From contig NZ_JARUBL010000001.1 of the NCBI RefSeq assembly GCF_029626155.1, positions 7,158,501 through 7,222,500 on the forward strand: a stretch of 64,000 bases of DNA. Reading direction: 5' to 3'. This DNA comes from Solwaraspora sp. WMMD1047 (GTDB taxonomy: Bacteria > Actinomycetota > Actinomycetes > Mycobacteriales > Micromonosporaceae). The translations under genes were made by a program, and so were the position numbers. Under the pieces are notes generated by a model. The model was not told the DNA's origin, did no database searches, and saw only the letters and a program-made list of their open reading frames with translations. Positions 42,093-50,471 of this stretch are shown here, piece by piece; the stretch's first letter is position 1; every line of letters begins with the position of its first letter.

Positions 42093-43421
42093 TCAGCGCC
42101 TTTTGTAGCGGGCCTCGGCGCGGGCGGCGAGTCGCTCCGCGCCGGCCGCCCCGGCCGCGCCGGCGGCCAGCAGGGCCACGCCGGGGATCAACCGGGACAT
42201 GTACCGCAGGGCGAGCCAGCCGCCCGCCTGCACCGCCAGCGGTACGCCCAGCCGCGAACCGGCGCCGGCGAAGTCGCGCAGCGCAGGAGAGCCGTCCGTA
42301 GGTTCCCGGCGGGCGAGCGAGAGCGCGCGGCGGGCGCTGTCGTCGTCCGGGTGGATCTCGGTGAGCACCAGCAGGTCGACGGCGCGCTCCGGGTCGGCCG
42401 GGTCGATCCCGTAGGCGGCGGCCAGGTGCAGCACCAGACCGGCCCGGGTCCAGATCAGGGTGGCGAGGCCGGCCAGTGGCGCGAACAGGCCGGCCGCCGC
42501 GGACGCCGCCCCACCCGTCCCGGCGAGTCGGACATATCGCCGGGTGGCCAGCCGGGCCAGCCCGTCGGCGGACGCACCCGGATAGCTCTCCCGCAGCCGG
42601 TCTGCCCAATCCGCGGCGCCGGGACCCAGGACGTCGACGGCGGACAACGCCAGCAGCTCGGGCAGTTGCTCGGGATGATCGAGAAGCTGGGGCAGTACGT
42701 CGGTGAAGGCTTTCGCGGGTAGCGGGTGGTGGCGCACCGGCTCGGGGGCGGGTACCGGGTCGGGCAACGCCCGGCGGGATGCGGCGCTCGCTCGCTTCGT
42801 GACCGTGGCCTGGGCCGTGGATTCAGCAGCCTTGACTGGGGCGGTCTTCGGGGTCGCGGCCTTGGCCGGGCTGGCCTTGGCCGTCGCGGCCTTGGCCGGG
42901 CTGGCCTTGGCCGGGGTGGCCTTGGCCGGGGTGGCCTTGGCCGGGGTGGCCTTGGCCGGGGTGGCCTTGGCCGTCGCGGCCTTGGCCGGGCTGGATTTGG
43001 CCGTCGCGGCCTTCTTGGCGGCGGTCCGTTTGCGCGGAGTCGCTTTGGCGGGAGGGCCCTCGACCGCCGGCTTCCTCGGGTCGGGGCTCGTCTCGGTCGT
43101 TGGCTCGGCCGCGGCCGGTTCGCTCCGCGCCGCCGCCGCCGCGCCGTCGGCGGCGCGCCGGGACCGGCGTTGCCGTGGCGCGCTCTCGGCGGATTCGGCG
43201 CCCTTGATCGGCGGGTTCGGCGCTGGTGGGCCTACGGCGGGGGTGTCGGCCTGCTCGGCGGGAGGTTGAAAGAGGACCGCCGGCGCCTTCCGGGGCCGGG
43301 ATCGGGGAGCCGGCGCCTGCGGCGACCGGTCCGTCTCGGGCGGGGTGAAAGCCGCCTTCGCCCCGCGCTGACGGTTCGGTGGCGGGTCCCCAGCTTGGTC
43401 CCGCGACGGCTGCTCCTCCAT
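42093..43421 (-). CDS. Lys/Ala/Pro-repeat protein with hydrophobic C-terminal domain
   Basis: 442 residues. Residues 1-115 are polar and Pro-rich; residues 118-205 are a tandem (K-A-[TSA]-P-A) repeat of the histone H1/eukaryotic-like basic type, suggesting DNA or anionic-polymer binding. The C-terminal 215 residues are globular with hydrophobic stretches (AAGLFAPLAGLATLIWTRAGLVLHL, quoted in part; LIPGVALLAAGAAGAAGAE) and resemble EcsC-like proteins. I do not recognise a named family. The repeat is encoded by near-identical 15-nt units and is probably length-variable. Confidence 0.65.
   Translation of the reverse strand: MEEQPSRDQAGDPPPNRQRGAKAAFTPPETDRSPQAPAPRSRPRKAPAVLFQPPAEQADTPAVGPPAPNPPIKGAESAESAPRQRRSRRAADGAAAAARSEPAAAEPTTETSPDPRKPAVEGPPAKATPRKRTAAKKAATAKSSPAKAATAKATPAKATPAKATPAKATPAKASPAKAATAKASPAKAATPKTAPVKAAESTAQATVTKRASAASRRALPDPVPAPEPVRHHPLPAKAFTDVLPQLLDHPEQLPELLALSAVDVLGPGAADWADRLRESYPGASADGLARLATRRYVRLAGTGGAASAAAGLFAPLAGLATLIWTRAGLVLHLAAAYGIDPADPERAVDLLVLTEIHPDDDSARRALSLARREPTDGSPALRDFAGAGSRLGVPLAVQAGGWLALRYMSRLIPGVALLAAGAAGAAGAERLAARAEARYKRR
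42857..43015. repeat. 15-nt coding tandem repeat
   Basis: Units of GTGGCCTTGGCCGGG with a few substitutions repeat about ten times in frame and encode the KATPA/KASPA/KAATA repeats on the minus strand. The central four copies are identical, so slippage or unequal recombination is recent. Confidence 0.8.
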
Positions 43422-43582
43422 GTGACGGAAGCCTAGTCCCGATGCGCCCGCTGTTCACCCTGGTAGAAGTGGATCATCAGGTCCGGGAGGAGGGAACCGG
43501 CGCTCCGGGCGACGGGTGGCCGCTTTGCCCCGGACCGCCGGACACCTGTATTCTCGGTCGGCGGTGGTCTGCTGGCCACCCG

Positions 43583-43673
43583 GGAGACTTCGCCTAGTCT
43601 GGTCTATGGCGCCGCACTGCTAATGCGGTTGGGGTCTTAAAGCCCCTCCCGGGTTCGAATCCCGGAGTCTCCG
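43583..43673 (+). tRNA. tRNA-Ser(GCT)
   Basis: A 91-nt class II tRNA. Acceptor GGAGACT pairs with AGTCTCC, discriminator G. The anticodon stem CCGCA/TGCGG encloses CTGCTAA, giving anticodon GCT at 43619-43621. A long variable arm follows, then the T-arm GGGTTCGAATCCC. CCA is not encoded. Confidence 0.95.
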
Positions 43674-43706
43674 CGCGAAGGTCGGTGTGTAGACTGGCCG
43701 AGCACT

Positions 43707-43779
43707 GCGCCCGTAGCTCAATGGATAGAGCATCTGACTACGGATCAGAAGGTTAGGGGTTCGAGTCCCTTCGGGCGCG
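43707..43779 (+). tRNA. tRNA-Arg(ACG)
   Basis: A 73-nt tRNA. Acceptor GCGCCCG pairs with CGGGCGC, discriminator G. The anticodon stem TCTGA/TCAGA encloses CTACGGA, anticodon ACG. T-loop is GGTTCGAGTCC. It marks the border between core genes and the accessory region that follows; its 3' half is a usual integration site for actinomycete elements. Confidence 0.95.
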
Positions 43780-44085
43780 CAAGATCATCAGGGGTCTGAC
43801 CTGCCGGACTGGCAGGCAGGCTCCTCGCTTGTCTCGTCCCTTGTGGATGGTTGGGTGCTCGGTGGGTGCTCGTGCGACGAGCGTCCCTCGCGTCCCGGCC
43901 AGTCCGGCGGTGACCTGTCCCGTCCAGGTGGGTCTTGATCATGGAGTGCCCTGCCTGCACGCAAGCCCAAATAGTGGGATGGCGCTCTGTGAGTGAGTCG
44001 CTGCTCTCCATGGTCAACCTTTCGTTTAATGAGGTCGTGCGGTGTCGAACGAGCGGACGGCACATTCAGGCAAGGCTGCTCGGTC
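43780..44085. other. non-coding stretch after tRNA-Arg
   Basis: 306 nt with no convincing gene. The minus-strand ORF across the tRNA ends RPKGLEPLTF, a well-known spurious translation of tRNA genes. No second copy of the tRNA-Arg 3' end, which would mark an att site, was seen elsewhere in the window. Confidence 0.6.
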
Positions 44086-44565
44086 TCAGCGGCAAGGACG
44101 TCGCCGTGGTCGGTGGTCCGTCGTAAAGATTGCCAATCGGCGCCAGCTCGGCTCGCCGGTGGCCTCAACGATTTCTGTAGCGGGTAGGTGGGCACCGATT
44201 TCTGTAGCGGGTAGGTGGGCACCGATCAGGGCGATGTAGTCGGCGACCGCGCGGGTGTCCGTGGTGGGGTCCGTGGCCGCGTCGGGTAGACGGCCGTCGG
44301 CTTGGACGAGAAGGTTCTTCGCGGCGTGGAGACGGGCGTCGGTCGAGCCGGCACCGACCTCGGCCAGGCGACGGTGGGCTTGAGCGAGTGACTCGGCCGC
44401 ATCAGCCACCGCGGCGCGGCATCGGCGCGGGCGCTCCAGTCCGGCGGTCAGCGCCGCGACGACACCGGCAACACCGGTCATCGCGGCAGCGGCGACGGGT
44501 GCTCGGTGCGGTTCGCGCTGTCTCGGCGGCGGGGATCGCTGGTCCTCGGCGCCGTTGGCGGGCAT
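44086..44565 (-). CDS. small Ala-rich helical hypothetical protein
   Basis: 159 residues from ATG 44565, or about 131 from ATG 44481 (MTGVAGVVAALTAGLER); neither has a ribosome site. The body is predicted helical (RCRAAVADAAESLAQAHRRLAEV, quoted in part; HAAKNLLVQADGRLPDAA; AVADYIALIGAHLPATEI). Proteins of this type, with an Ala-rich helix followed by an ADYIxxIG segment, are common unnamed small proteins in Micromonosporaceae. A 27-nt tandem duplication repeats IGAHLPATE. No function can be named. Confidence 0.5.
   Translation of the reverse strand: MPANGAEDQRSPPPRQREPHRAPVAAAAMTGVAGVVAALTAGLERPRRCRAAVADAAESLAQAHRRLAEVGAGSTDARLHAAKNLLVQADGRLPDAATDPTTDTRAVADYIALIGAHLPATEIGAHLPATEIVEATGEPSWRRLAIFTTDHRPRRRPCR
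44171..44224. repeat. 27-bp tandem duplication
   Basis: Two exact copies (44171-44197 and 44198-44224) of a unit beginning ATTTCTGTAGCGGGTAGG, in frame within the small hypothetical gene; it duplicates nine residues. Confidence 0.85.
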
Positions 44566-44667
44566 TTAGTTGGTGTCGGGTTGGGGTTCAGGTGTCGTTG
44601 CCGGCGCGGTTTACGCTTTGACTGTCGGTGTCAGCATCGAAGCTTCTGGTGATCATGGGGTGGGTGG

Positions 44668-45057
44668 GTGTCTGGTCGGCGGGTTGCCTGGGCCGCGGGT
44701 GTCGGGGTGGTGTTGGCCGCCGTGAACAGTGCCGTGATCAACCGGTTGCAGGGTGGTTGGCAGTGGTGGGTTGCGGCCGGGGTGTTGACGCTGGTGGGCG
44801 CGGTTCTGGCGGGCTGGTTGGCGGGGGACGCGGCTAGGGCTTATCGGCCTGTCGGTGCTGGTGCGGTGGTGGCGGGCCGGGATATCGGTGGCCGGGTCCG
44901 GACGGATGGGTCCGCAACTGGTGGTGGTTCGTTGACGTGGGGGGCTGGAGTCGGTTCGGGTGCGGTGGTGGCGGGTCGGGACATCACCGAGGGAGCGGAC
45001 GTCGACACGACTGGTAGCGGGTCGTGGTGGTCGCGTCGGCGGGGATCGGGTCGGTAG
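44668..45057 (+). CDS. two-helix membrane protein, in-frame leader of the STAND gene
   Basis: 129 residues from GTG 44668. Two hydrophobic helices (about residues 6-23 and 32-53, around VLAAVNSAVINRLQGGW) are followed by a soluble tail that contains GAVVAGRDI twice (near residues 65 and 98). It ends at TAG 45055-45057, three bases before the GTG of the STAND gene in the same frame, and that protein begins with a third GAVVAGRDI. It is therefore either the translationally coupled membrane partner of the STAND protein or the N-terminal part of one protein split by a nonsense mutation. Such short Gly/Val repeats precede other actinobacterial NACHT/STAND proteins. Confidence 0.65.
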   Translation: MSGRRVAWAAGVGVVLAAVNSAVINRLQGGWQWWVAAGVLTLVGAVLAGWLAGDAARAYRPVGAGAVVAGRDIGGRVRTDGSATGGGSLTWGAGVGSGAVVAGRDITEGADVDTTGSGSWWSRRRGSGR

Positions 45058-45060
45058 CGG

Positions 45061-47979
45061 GTGGGCTCGGGTTGGCAGCTGGCGCCGGGTGCGGTGGTGG
45101 CGGGTCGGGATATCACCGGGTCGGTGCATACCGGGCCGATGTATGTGCAGGTCACGGTTGGTCGGTTCGATCGGCTGCATGATGCGATCTTCGATCCGGC
45201 GCCGTTGTCCGAGCAGTTGGATCTTGCCCGGTTTCAGGGCCGTGCCGGGTTGATCGCCGGGATTGATGAGCGGATCGCGTCCACTGACCGCGGGTATGTG
45301 GTGGTGCGGGGCGAGGCCGGGGTGGGCAAGAGCGCGTTGGCGGCGCATCTGGTGTGGACCCGTCCGTGTGCGTATCACTTCACGCGGTTGGATGGCGGGG
45401 CGCGTGATCCGGTGGAGGCGCGTAAGAGTCTGGCCGCGCAGTTGATCGGGGCGTGGGATCTGGCGGGGCGGTTTACCCCGGGGGATGTGTTCCCGGTGGC
45501 GGCGCAGCGGCCGGACTGGCTGGCGAAGGTGATCCGGGCGGCGGTGGCGGCCCGCGACGAGCGGTTCGCCCCGGCTGAGCGTCGGCCGTTGGTGCTGGTC
45601 GTCGACGGGTTGGACGAGGCCGGCCCGGATCCCGCGGGCATGGGCACCGGGATCCCGCTCGGCCTGCCGGCGCCGGACTCGCTACCGGCGGGGGCGTACA
45701 TCGTGGCGACCAGCCGTTACGGTCTTCCGCTGGTCGCGTTGCGGGATCCGTTGCGGGTCGGCTGGTCGCAGATCGAGGTGGAGGGCGCCGACAACCTGGC
45801 CGACATGGCCGCCTACCTGCACGCCGCGACCACCGGCCCCACCCCGGACCCGGCCCTGACCCGCGTGCTGGCCGAGCACCGGGTGCCCGCGGCGGTGTTC
45901 GTCGCGACGCTGCTGGATCGCTGCCGCGGAGTGTGGATCTATCTGCGGTACGTTCTGGACGAGATCCGCGCTGGCCTGCGCCCGCCCAATGATGTCGCGT
46001 GCCTGCCGGACGGGCTGCGCGGCTACTACGAACTACAGATCCAGCACCGGTGGGCGGTACTTCCCGACTGGCGGCGGCTGCATCTGCCCGCCCTGGCCGT
46101 GCTCGCCGCCCTCGGCCGCCCGATCAGTGGCGCCGACCTCGCGACGGTGCTGAACAGAGCGGGTGACGTCGGCGACCTGATAGCGTGGCTGGACGGGCCC
46201 GCCCGGGCGTTCCTCGACGTGACCACCGGCCCGGACCGCCACCGCCGGTACCAGGTCCGCCACCAGAGCCTGCGCGATCTGTTCACCACGACACCCGCCA
46301 GCGGTGAAGAACCTGTCGACGCCGGGCTGACCGACCAGTTGCACACCGCCGGGCGCGCCGCGCACCGGGCGGTCACGACCTGGCTGACCCCGCCGGTCGA
46401 CGCGGGCACCGGCCGGCGCGACTGGTCCGGTATCGACGACTACACCCGGCTGCGGCTGCCGGCACACGCTGCCGCCGCCGGGATGCTCGACGACCTCATG
46501 TCCGATCCCGGCTTCCTCCTGGCCGTCCCGCCCGGCCAGATCCTGGCGCACCGACACACCCTCACCACCCGCGACGCTGCTACCGCAGCCGCGGCTGTAG
46601 AAAGCGCCATCACCAGCGGCTGGACCGGCTGGCCTGACCCGCAACGGGCCTGGTGGTTGCACGTTTGGGCCCGCAAGACCCGATCAACCCGCCTGGCTGA
46701 CGCGCTCGCCGCCGACCACCCCGAGTGGCCCTGGCATGTGCAAACCGCTATCTGGTCGGGCACCACTCACCGCATCCTCACCGGCCACACCAGCGGGGTG
46801 CAGGCGGTGGCAGTGTTGCCCGGCCCGGACGGCCGACACCACATCATCTCCGCCAGCGACGATGGGACCGTGCGGGTCTGGGACCCCGACACCGGCAACC
46901 AGCTCACCGAACTCACCGGCCACACCGGCTGGGTGCGGGCGGTGGCGGTGCTGCCCGGCCCGGACGGCCGGCACCACATCATCTCCGCCAGCGACGACAA
47001 GACGGTACGGGTCTGGGACCCCGACACCGGCAACCAACTAACCGAACTCACCAACTCGGTGTGGGCGGTGGCGGTGCTGCCCGGCCCGGACGGCCGGCAC
47101 CACATCATCTCCGCCAGCGACGACAAGACGGTACGGGTCTGGGACCCCGACACCGGCAACCAACTCACCGAACTCACCGGCCACACCAGTTGGGTGTGGG
47201 CGGTGGCGGTGCTGCCACGCGCGGACGGCCGGCACCACATCATCTCCGCCAGCGACGACAAGACGGTACGGGTCTGGAACCCCGACACCGGCAACCAACT
47301 AACCGAACTCACCGGCCACACGAACTCGGTGTTGGCGGTGGCGGTGCTGCCCGGCCCGGACGGCCGGCACCACATCATCTCCGCCAGCGACGATGAGACG
47401 GTACGGGTCTGGGACCCCGACACCGGCAACCAGCTCACCGAACTCACCGGCCACACCGGCTGGGTGCGGGCGGTAGCGGCGTTGCCACGCGCGGACGGCC
47501 GGCACCACATCATCTCCGCCAGCGACGATGGGACCGTGCGGGTCTGGAACCCCGACACCGGCAACCAACTCACCGAACTCACCGGCCACACCAGCTGGGT
47601 GCGGGCGGTAGCGGTGCTGCCACGCGCGGACGGCCGGCACCACATCATCTCCGCCAGCGACGATGGGACCGTGCGGGTCTGGAACCCCGACACCGGCAAC
47701 CAACTCACCGAACTCACCGGCCACACCAGCTCGGTGTTGGCGGTAGCGGTGCTGCCACGCGCGGACGGCCGGCACCACATCATCTCCGCCAGCGACGATG
47801 AGACCGTGCGGGTCTGGAACCCCGACACCGGCAACCAATTAACCGAACTCACCGGCCACACCAGCTGGGTGTGGGCGGTAACGGCGTTGCCCGGGCCGAA
47901 CGGCATGTACCGGGTCGTGACCGGCGGCAACGACCGTTGCATGATGGTCTTGGCGCCGAGCGCCGGACAACCCACCTAG
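45061..47979 (+). CDS. STAND (NACHT-type) ATPase with WD40 repeats
   Basis: 972 residues from GTG 45061. Residues 9-18 repeat GAVVAGRDI; the ATPase has Walker A GEAGVGKSA (84-92), Walker B LVLVVDGLDEA (177-187) and sensor-like VATSRYGLPL. A helical region (about 240-570: winged-helix/arm, RHQSLRDLF) follows, then nine WD40 blades from residue 574 to the end. STAND proteins are switch ATPases that oligomerise on sensing a ligand; bacterial ones act in signalling and phage defence. There is no separate effector domain apart from the upstream membrane ORF, so that may be the effector. Confidence 0.85.
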   Translation: MGSGWQLAPGAVVAGRDITGSVHTGPMYVQVTVGRFDRLHDAIFDPAPLSEQLDLARFQGRAGLIAGIDERIASTDRGYVVVRGEAGVGKSALAAHLVWTRPCAYHFTRLDGGARDPVEARKSLAAQLIGAWDLAGRFTPGDVFPVAAQRPDWLAKVIRAAVAARDERFAPAERRPLVLVVDGLDEAGPDPAGMGTGIPLGLPAPDSLPAGAYIVATSRYGLPLVALRDPLRVGWSQIEVEGADNLADMAAYLHAATTGPTPDPALTRVLAEHRVPAAVFVATLLDRCRGVWIYLRYVLDEIRAGLRPPNDVACLPDGLRGYYELQIQHRWAVLPDWRRLHLPALAVLAALGRPISGADLATVLNRAGDVGDLIAWLDGPARAFLDVTTGPDRHRRYQVRHQSLRDLFTTTPASGEEPVDAGLTDQLHTAGRAAHRAVTTWLTPPVDAGTGRRDWSGIDDYTRLRLPAHAAAAGMLDDLMSDPGFLLAVPPGQILAHRHTLTTRDAATAAAAVESAITSGWTGWPDPQRAWWLHVWARKTRSTRLADALAADHPEWPWHVQTAIWSGTTHRILTGHTSGVQAVAVLPGPDGRHHIISASDDGTVRVWDPDTGNQLTELTGHTGWVRAVAVLPGPDGRHHIISASDDKTVRVWDPDTGNQLTELTNSVWAVAVLPGPDGRHHIISASDDKTVRVWDPDTGNQLTELTGHTSWVWAVAVLPRADGRHHIISASDDKTVRVWNPDTGNQLTELTGHTNSVLAVAVLPGPDGRHHIISASDDETVRVWDPDTGNQLTELTGHTGWVRAVAALPRADGRHHIISASDDGTVRVWNPDTGNQLTELTGHTSWVRAVAVLPRADGRHHIISASDDGTVRVWNPDTGNQLTELTGHTSSVLAVAVLPRADGRHHIISASDDETVRVWNPDTGNQLTELTGHTSWVWAVTALPGPNGMYRVVTGGNDRCMMVLAPSAGQPT
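46780..47979 (+). repeat. nine tandem WD40 units, eight nearly identical
   Basis: Unit length is 135 nt (45 residues, TGHTxxVxAVAVLP...TGNQLTEL). Starts: 46780, 46915, 47050 (126 nt, lacking the Gly-His-Thr codons), 47176, 47311, 47446, 47581, 47716 and a divergent cap from 47851. Changes cluster at a few codons: residues 5-8 of the unit (SGVQ, GWVR, SWVW, NSVL, SSVL), GP/RA at 15-16, K/G/E at 29, D/N at 35. Confidence 0.9.
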
Positions 47980-48516
47980 AACTCCCGCCCCTCCCAGACG
48001 GGCGCCAGATCTCAACAGCCGAGCCATGTGGGATCTCTGGTTGTGTCGGCGTCCTGCGGCAAGCCTTCCTGCCGTCCCGGTTCGGAGGGCGCTTGTCTGG
48101 GCCGCTGATGCCGAAGGACGGCGTCCTGTCGACGGGGTCGGGCATGTGGAGCAGACGCCAGGGACTGCCGTGCGCGGTAACCGGGCGTACCGAGGTCGAC
48201 GCACTTTAGGCGGAGGCGGAGCCAGCACCGCTCCTCAACGTCGCCTCCCACCTGACCTCACCCACGACGACCACCGGCCCCCTCGAAGTCCTTCTCCCCA
48301 GCCCTCTGATCATCGACTCGCGACGATGTTCGTGGGTTTGGGCTCTCCCCTCGGTGGGGGCCGGATAGCTCTGTCGTCGGCCAGCTCACCGCTCCCGCAC
48401 GGTGACGGGTGTCGGAGGCGGGACGCACCTTGTCCGCGGCAGATGTGTGCGCTCGGACGACAAACCCGGGGACGTCGTGCCGCGCGAGCCAGTCGTCATC
48501 TGTCATGATCATGTAA
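47980..48516. other. 537-nt stretch with no recognised gene
   Basis: It lies between the STAND gene and the convergent oxidoreductase. Open frames are present in several directions, as expected at this GC, but none has a ribosome site, family motif or codon-position bias that I can defend. No strong terminator hairpin was found. Confidence 0.5.
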
Positions 48517-49479
48517 TTATGGGGTCAGTACAATTCTTCCGAAGACCTCACCAGCCTCCATCTTCTGGTGCGCCAGCGCGGCGTGCTCCAGCGGCAGCAC
48601 GTCGTGTACCACCGTTTGGAGCTGGTTGCGACCTGCGGCAGCGAACTGCTCCTCCCTCACCGCACGTCGAGCGGGCTCGGCTACCGTCGCGGCGCTGAAG
48701 GTGGCGAAGGACATCGACTTCTGGAAGGCGGCCATCAACCTCGTGCCGAAGTCTGCCGGCGGCTGGCCCCCGACGGCGCCGACAACCACAAGTCGACCCT
48801 CAGGTTTAAGCCTGTCGAAGAACGAAGGCATGCCTTTACCTGCTACCACGTCGATGATGAGGTCGTAGCCCGTGGGCCCGTCTGGCCCTCCTTCGCCGAA
48901 GCGGTCCAGCACGTGGGTCGCGCCGAGGTCGCGCAATCGACGACCACGCTCAGTGGAGGAGGTGGTGACTGCCACAGCGCTGGCACCACCGAGCGCCGCG
49001 AGTTGGACCGTCATGACCCCGATGCTGCCGGCCGCGCCGCGTACCAGCACGGCCTCGCCCGACGAGAAGTGAGCGTGGGAGAGACCGAAGTGGGCCACGA
49101 CTCCGGCGCTTCCGAGCGTCACGGCGTCGACGGCAGAGAGGCCCGCTGGGAGGGGCACGACTTCTCCGATCGGCGCGATCGCCTGCTCGACATAGCCGCC
49201 GCCCGTGCCGGTGAACGCCCACACGCGCTGCCCGACCCATGCGGGGTCGACGCCCTCGCCCACCGCGGTCACCGTCCCGGCCACCTCGCCGCCCGGAATA
49301 TAACCCTTTCGATAGCCGTAGGCAGCGAGAGCACCGCTTCGGATCATGACATCGACGCCTCCGACGCCAATCGCCTCACTGGCGACCAGTACCTGTCCCT
49401 GAGCGGGAACCGGGCCGGGGATGTCGATGACTGCCAGCCCTTCGGGACCCCCGAACTCGTTGATCGCGACTGCCTTCAC
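48517..49479 (-). CDS. MDR-family NADPH:quinone-type oxidoreductase
   Basis: 320 residues from ATG 49479 (AGAGGA upstream). Zinc-independent medium-chain dehydrogenase/reductase: MKAVAINEFGGPEGL, GVGGVDVMIRSG, PGGEVAGTVTAVGEGV, then the nucleotide-binding LVRGAAGSIGVMTVQLA and LDRFGEGGPDG. The C-terminus ALAHQKMEAGEVFGRIVLTP is standard for quinone oxidoreductases. The structural-zinc cysteines are absent. It is divergent from a TetR gene that probably represses it; such pairs respond to quinones or other electrophiles. Confidence 0.9.
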   Translation of the reverse strand: MKAVAINEFGGPEGLAVIDIPGPVPAQGQVLVASEAIGVGGVDVMIRSGALAAYGYRKGYIPGGEVAGTVTAVGEGVDPAWVGQRVWAFTGTGGGYVEQAIAPIGEVVPLPAGLSAVDAVTLGSAGVVAHFGLSHAHFSSGEAVLVRGAAGSIGVMTVQLAALGGASAVAVTTSSTERGRRLRDLGATHVLDRFGEGGPDGPTGYDLIIDVVAGKGMPSFFDRLKPEGRLVVVGAVGGQPPADFGTRLMAAFQKSMSFATFSAATVAEPARRAVREEQFAAAGRNQLQTVVHDVLPLEHAALAHQKMEAGEVFGRIVLTP

Positions 49480-49544
49480 TTCATTCCTCTTCGTGAGCTA
49501 AGTCAAAGCCGCCGTAAGCGACCCCTGGCTGCTCCGGACGGTAG

Positions 49545-49572
49545 CGGACGCCGGCGTCCGGTTAGCTAAAAT
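49545..49572 (+). promoter_or_regulatory. tetR promoter with overlapping palindrome
   Basis: CGGACGCCGGCGTCCG (49545-49560) is a perfect 16-bp palindrome directly upstream of a TAAAAT -10 box (49567-49572), which is 6 nt before GTG 49579. A TetR dimer bound here would block its own leaderless transcript. The divergent oxidoreductase could be controlled from the same 100-nt gap. Confidence 0.55.
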
Positions 49573-49578
49573 GAGAGA

Positions 49579-50148
49579 GTGCTCGATCGTTTGCCTCAGA
49601 ACCTGCGCTCGGACGCGCTAGACAATCGTGAGCGGATCCTCGCCGCGGCTCGGGTGGTGTTCGCCGCTGAAGGCCTAGACGTGCCGATGCGCGAGATAGC
49701 CCGGCGCGCCGGGGTCGGCCCCGCGACCCTCTACCGTCACTTCCCCACTAGGCAGGCGCTGGCCACTGAGGCCCTCGCAGAGCAGATGTACGCGTGCCAC
49801 GCCGTCGTCGAGGAAGGGCTCGCCGACCCTGATCCGTGGCACGGCTTGTGCATCGTGATCGAAAAACTCTTCGAGCTGCACGCCAGAAGCCGGGGGTTCA
49901 CCACCGCATTCACCTCGGCCTTCCCGCACGCACTGGATCTCGCCGCGATACGCGCGCAGGCGCTCACCTCGCTCGCCGAGCTCACGCGCCGCGCCAAGGA
50001 CACCGGCCACCTGCGGTCCGATTTCGTCCTGGACGACCTTATCCTCATGTTGATGGCCAACGGCGGCCTGCATAGCACATCGACAAACGCCCGGGTTGCT
50101 GCCTCCGGCCGCTTCGCCGCGCTCGCGATTCGAGCGTTCCGTGCTTGA
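49579..50148 (+). CDS. TetR-family transcriptional regulator
   Basis: 189 residues from GTG 49579 (leaderless, see promoter). The N-terminal helix-turn-helix is ILAAARVVFAAEGLDVPMREIARRAGVGPATLYRHFPTRQAL (shown in two parts: ILAAARVVFAAEG and ARRAGVGPATLYRHFPTR). The C-terminal ligand domain is helical and of the small SBP-like type (TSLAELTRRAKDTGHLRSDF). It is expected to sense an electrophile or drug and control the divergent oxidoreductase. Confidence 0.9.
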   Translation: MLDRLPQNLRSDALDNRERILAAARVVFAAEGLDVPMREIARRAGVGPATLYRHFPTRQALATEALAEQMYACHAVVEEGLADPDPWHGLCIVIEKLFELHARSRGFTTAFTSAFPHALDLAAIRAQALTSLAELTRRAKDTGHLRSDFVLDDLILMLMANGGLHSTSTNARVAASGRFAALAIRAFRA

Positions 50149-50428
50149 TCGGCACTCGCCGCGACCTATGGTTCGATCGGATGCTCTCAGGAAGGCGATT
50201 TGAGGTCTATGGTCCCCGCGTCGTGGCCGTTAGCGCTTTCATCGGCATGATCGGACGCCGCGTGGCAGCAGTACGCCGCCATGCTCCGTGACCCCCGCGC
50301 GTAGCCGGCCGCCGCGCGTGCACTGGCCGGGTAGCGACGGCGCATTGCTGCGCCGCCGCCCCCTCAGAGTGAAGTGGGCCGCCGGCGAGGTGCCCATGGT
50401 GTGGGTCCTTTTCCGTCGGCCTCTTCCC

Positions 50429-50463
50429 GAACCGTGCTGGTCGGTTTCCCTGACACACGGCTC
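50429..50463 (-). ncRNA. group II intron domain V (intron A)
   Basis: The minus strand reads GAGCCGTGTGTCAGGGAAAC followed by CGACCAGCACGGTTC: the GAGCCGTGTG/CACGGTTC stem, GAAA tetraloop and internal bulge are the hallmark of the catalytic domain V hairpin. It starts 8 nt after the maturase stop. Confidence 0.85.
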
Positions 50464-50471
50464 TCCAGTGG

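Noticed and set aside
42703-43436. Plus-strand ORFs opposite the KATPA-repeat protein (Gly/Leu-rich repeats)
   Set aside because: Shadow of the 15-nt repeat; no start signal, and the minus strand has a coherent C-terminal domain.
43745-44065. Minus-strand ORF of 106 residues ending RPKGLEPLTF
   Set aside because: It reads antisense through tRNA-Arg; this C-terminal string is a known artefact of tRNA translation.
46767-47975. Long minus-strand ORFs opposite the WD40 region, and a CRISPR-like regular repeat
   Set aside because: Periodic shadow frames of the 135-nt WD40 units. The repeats have no spacers and encode WD40 blades, so it is not a CRISPR array.
48026-48508. 160-residue plus-strand ORF after the STAND gene
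   Set aside because: No family similarity, no ribosome site, Arg/Pro-rich composition like other shadow frames.
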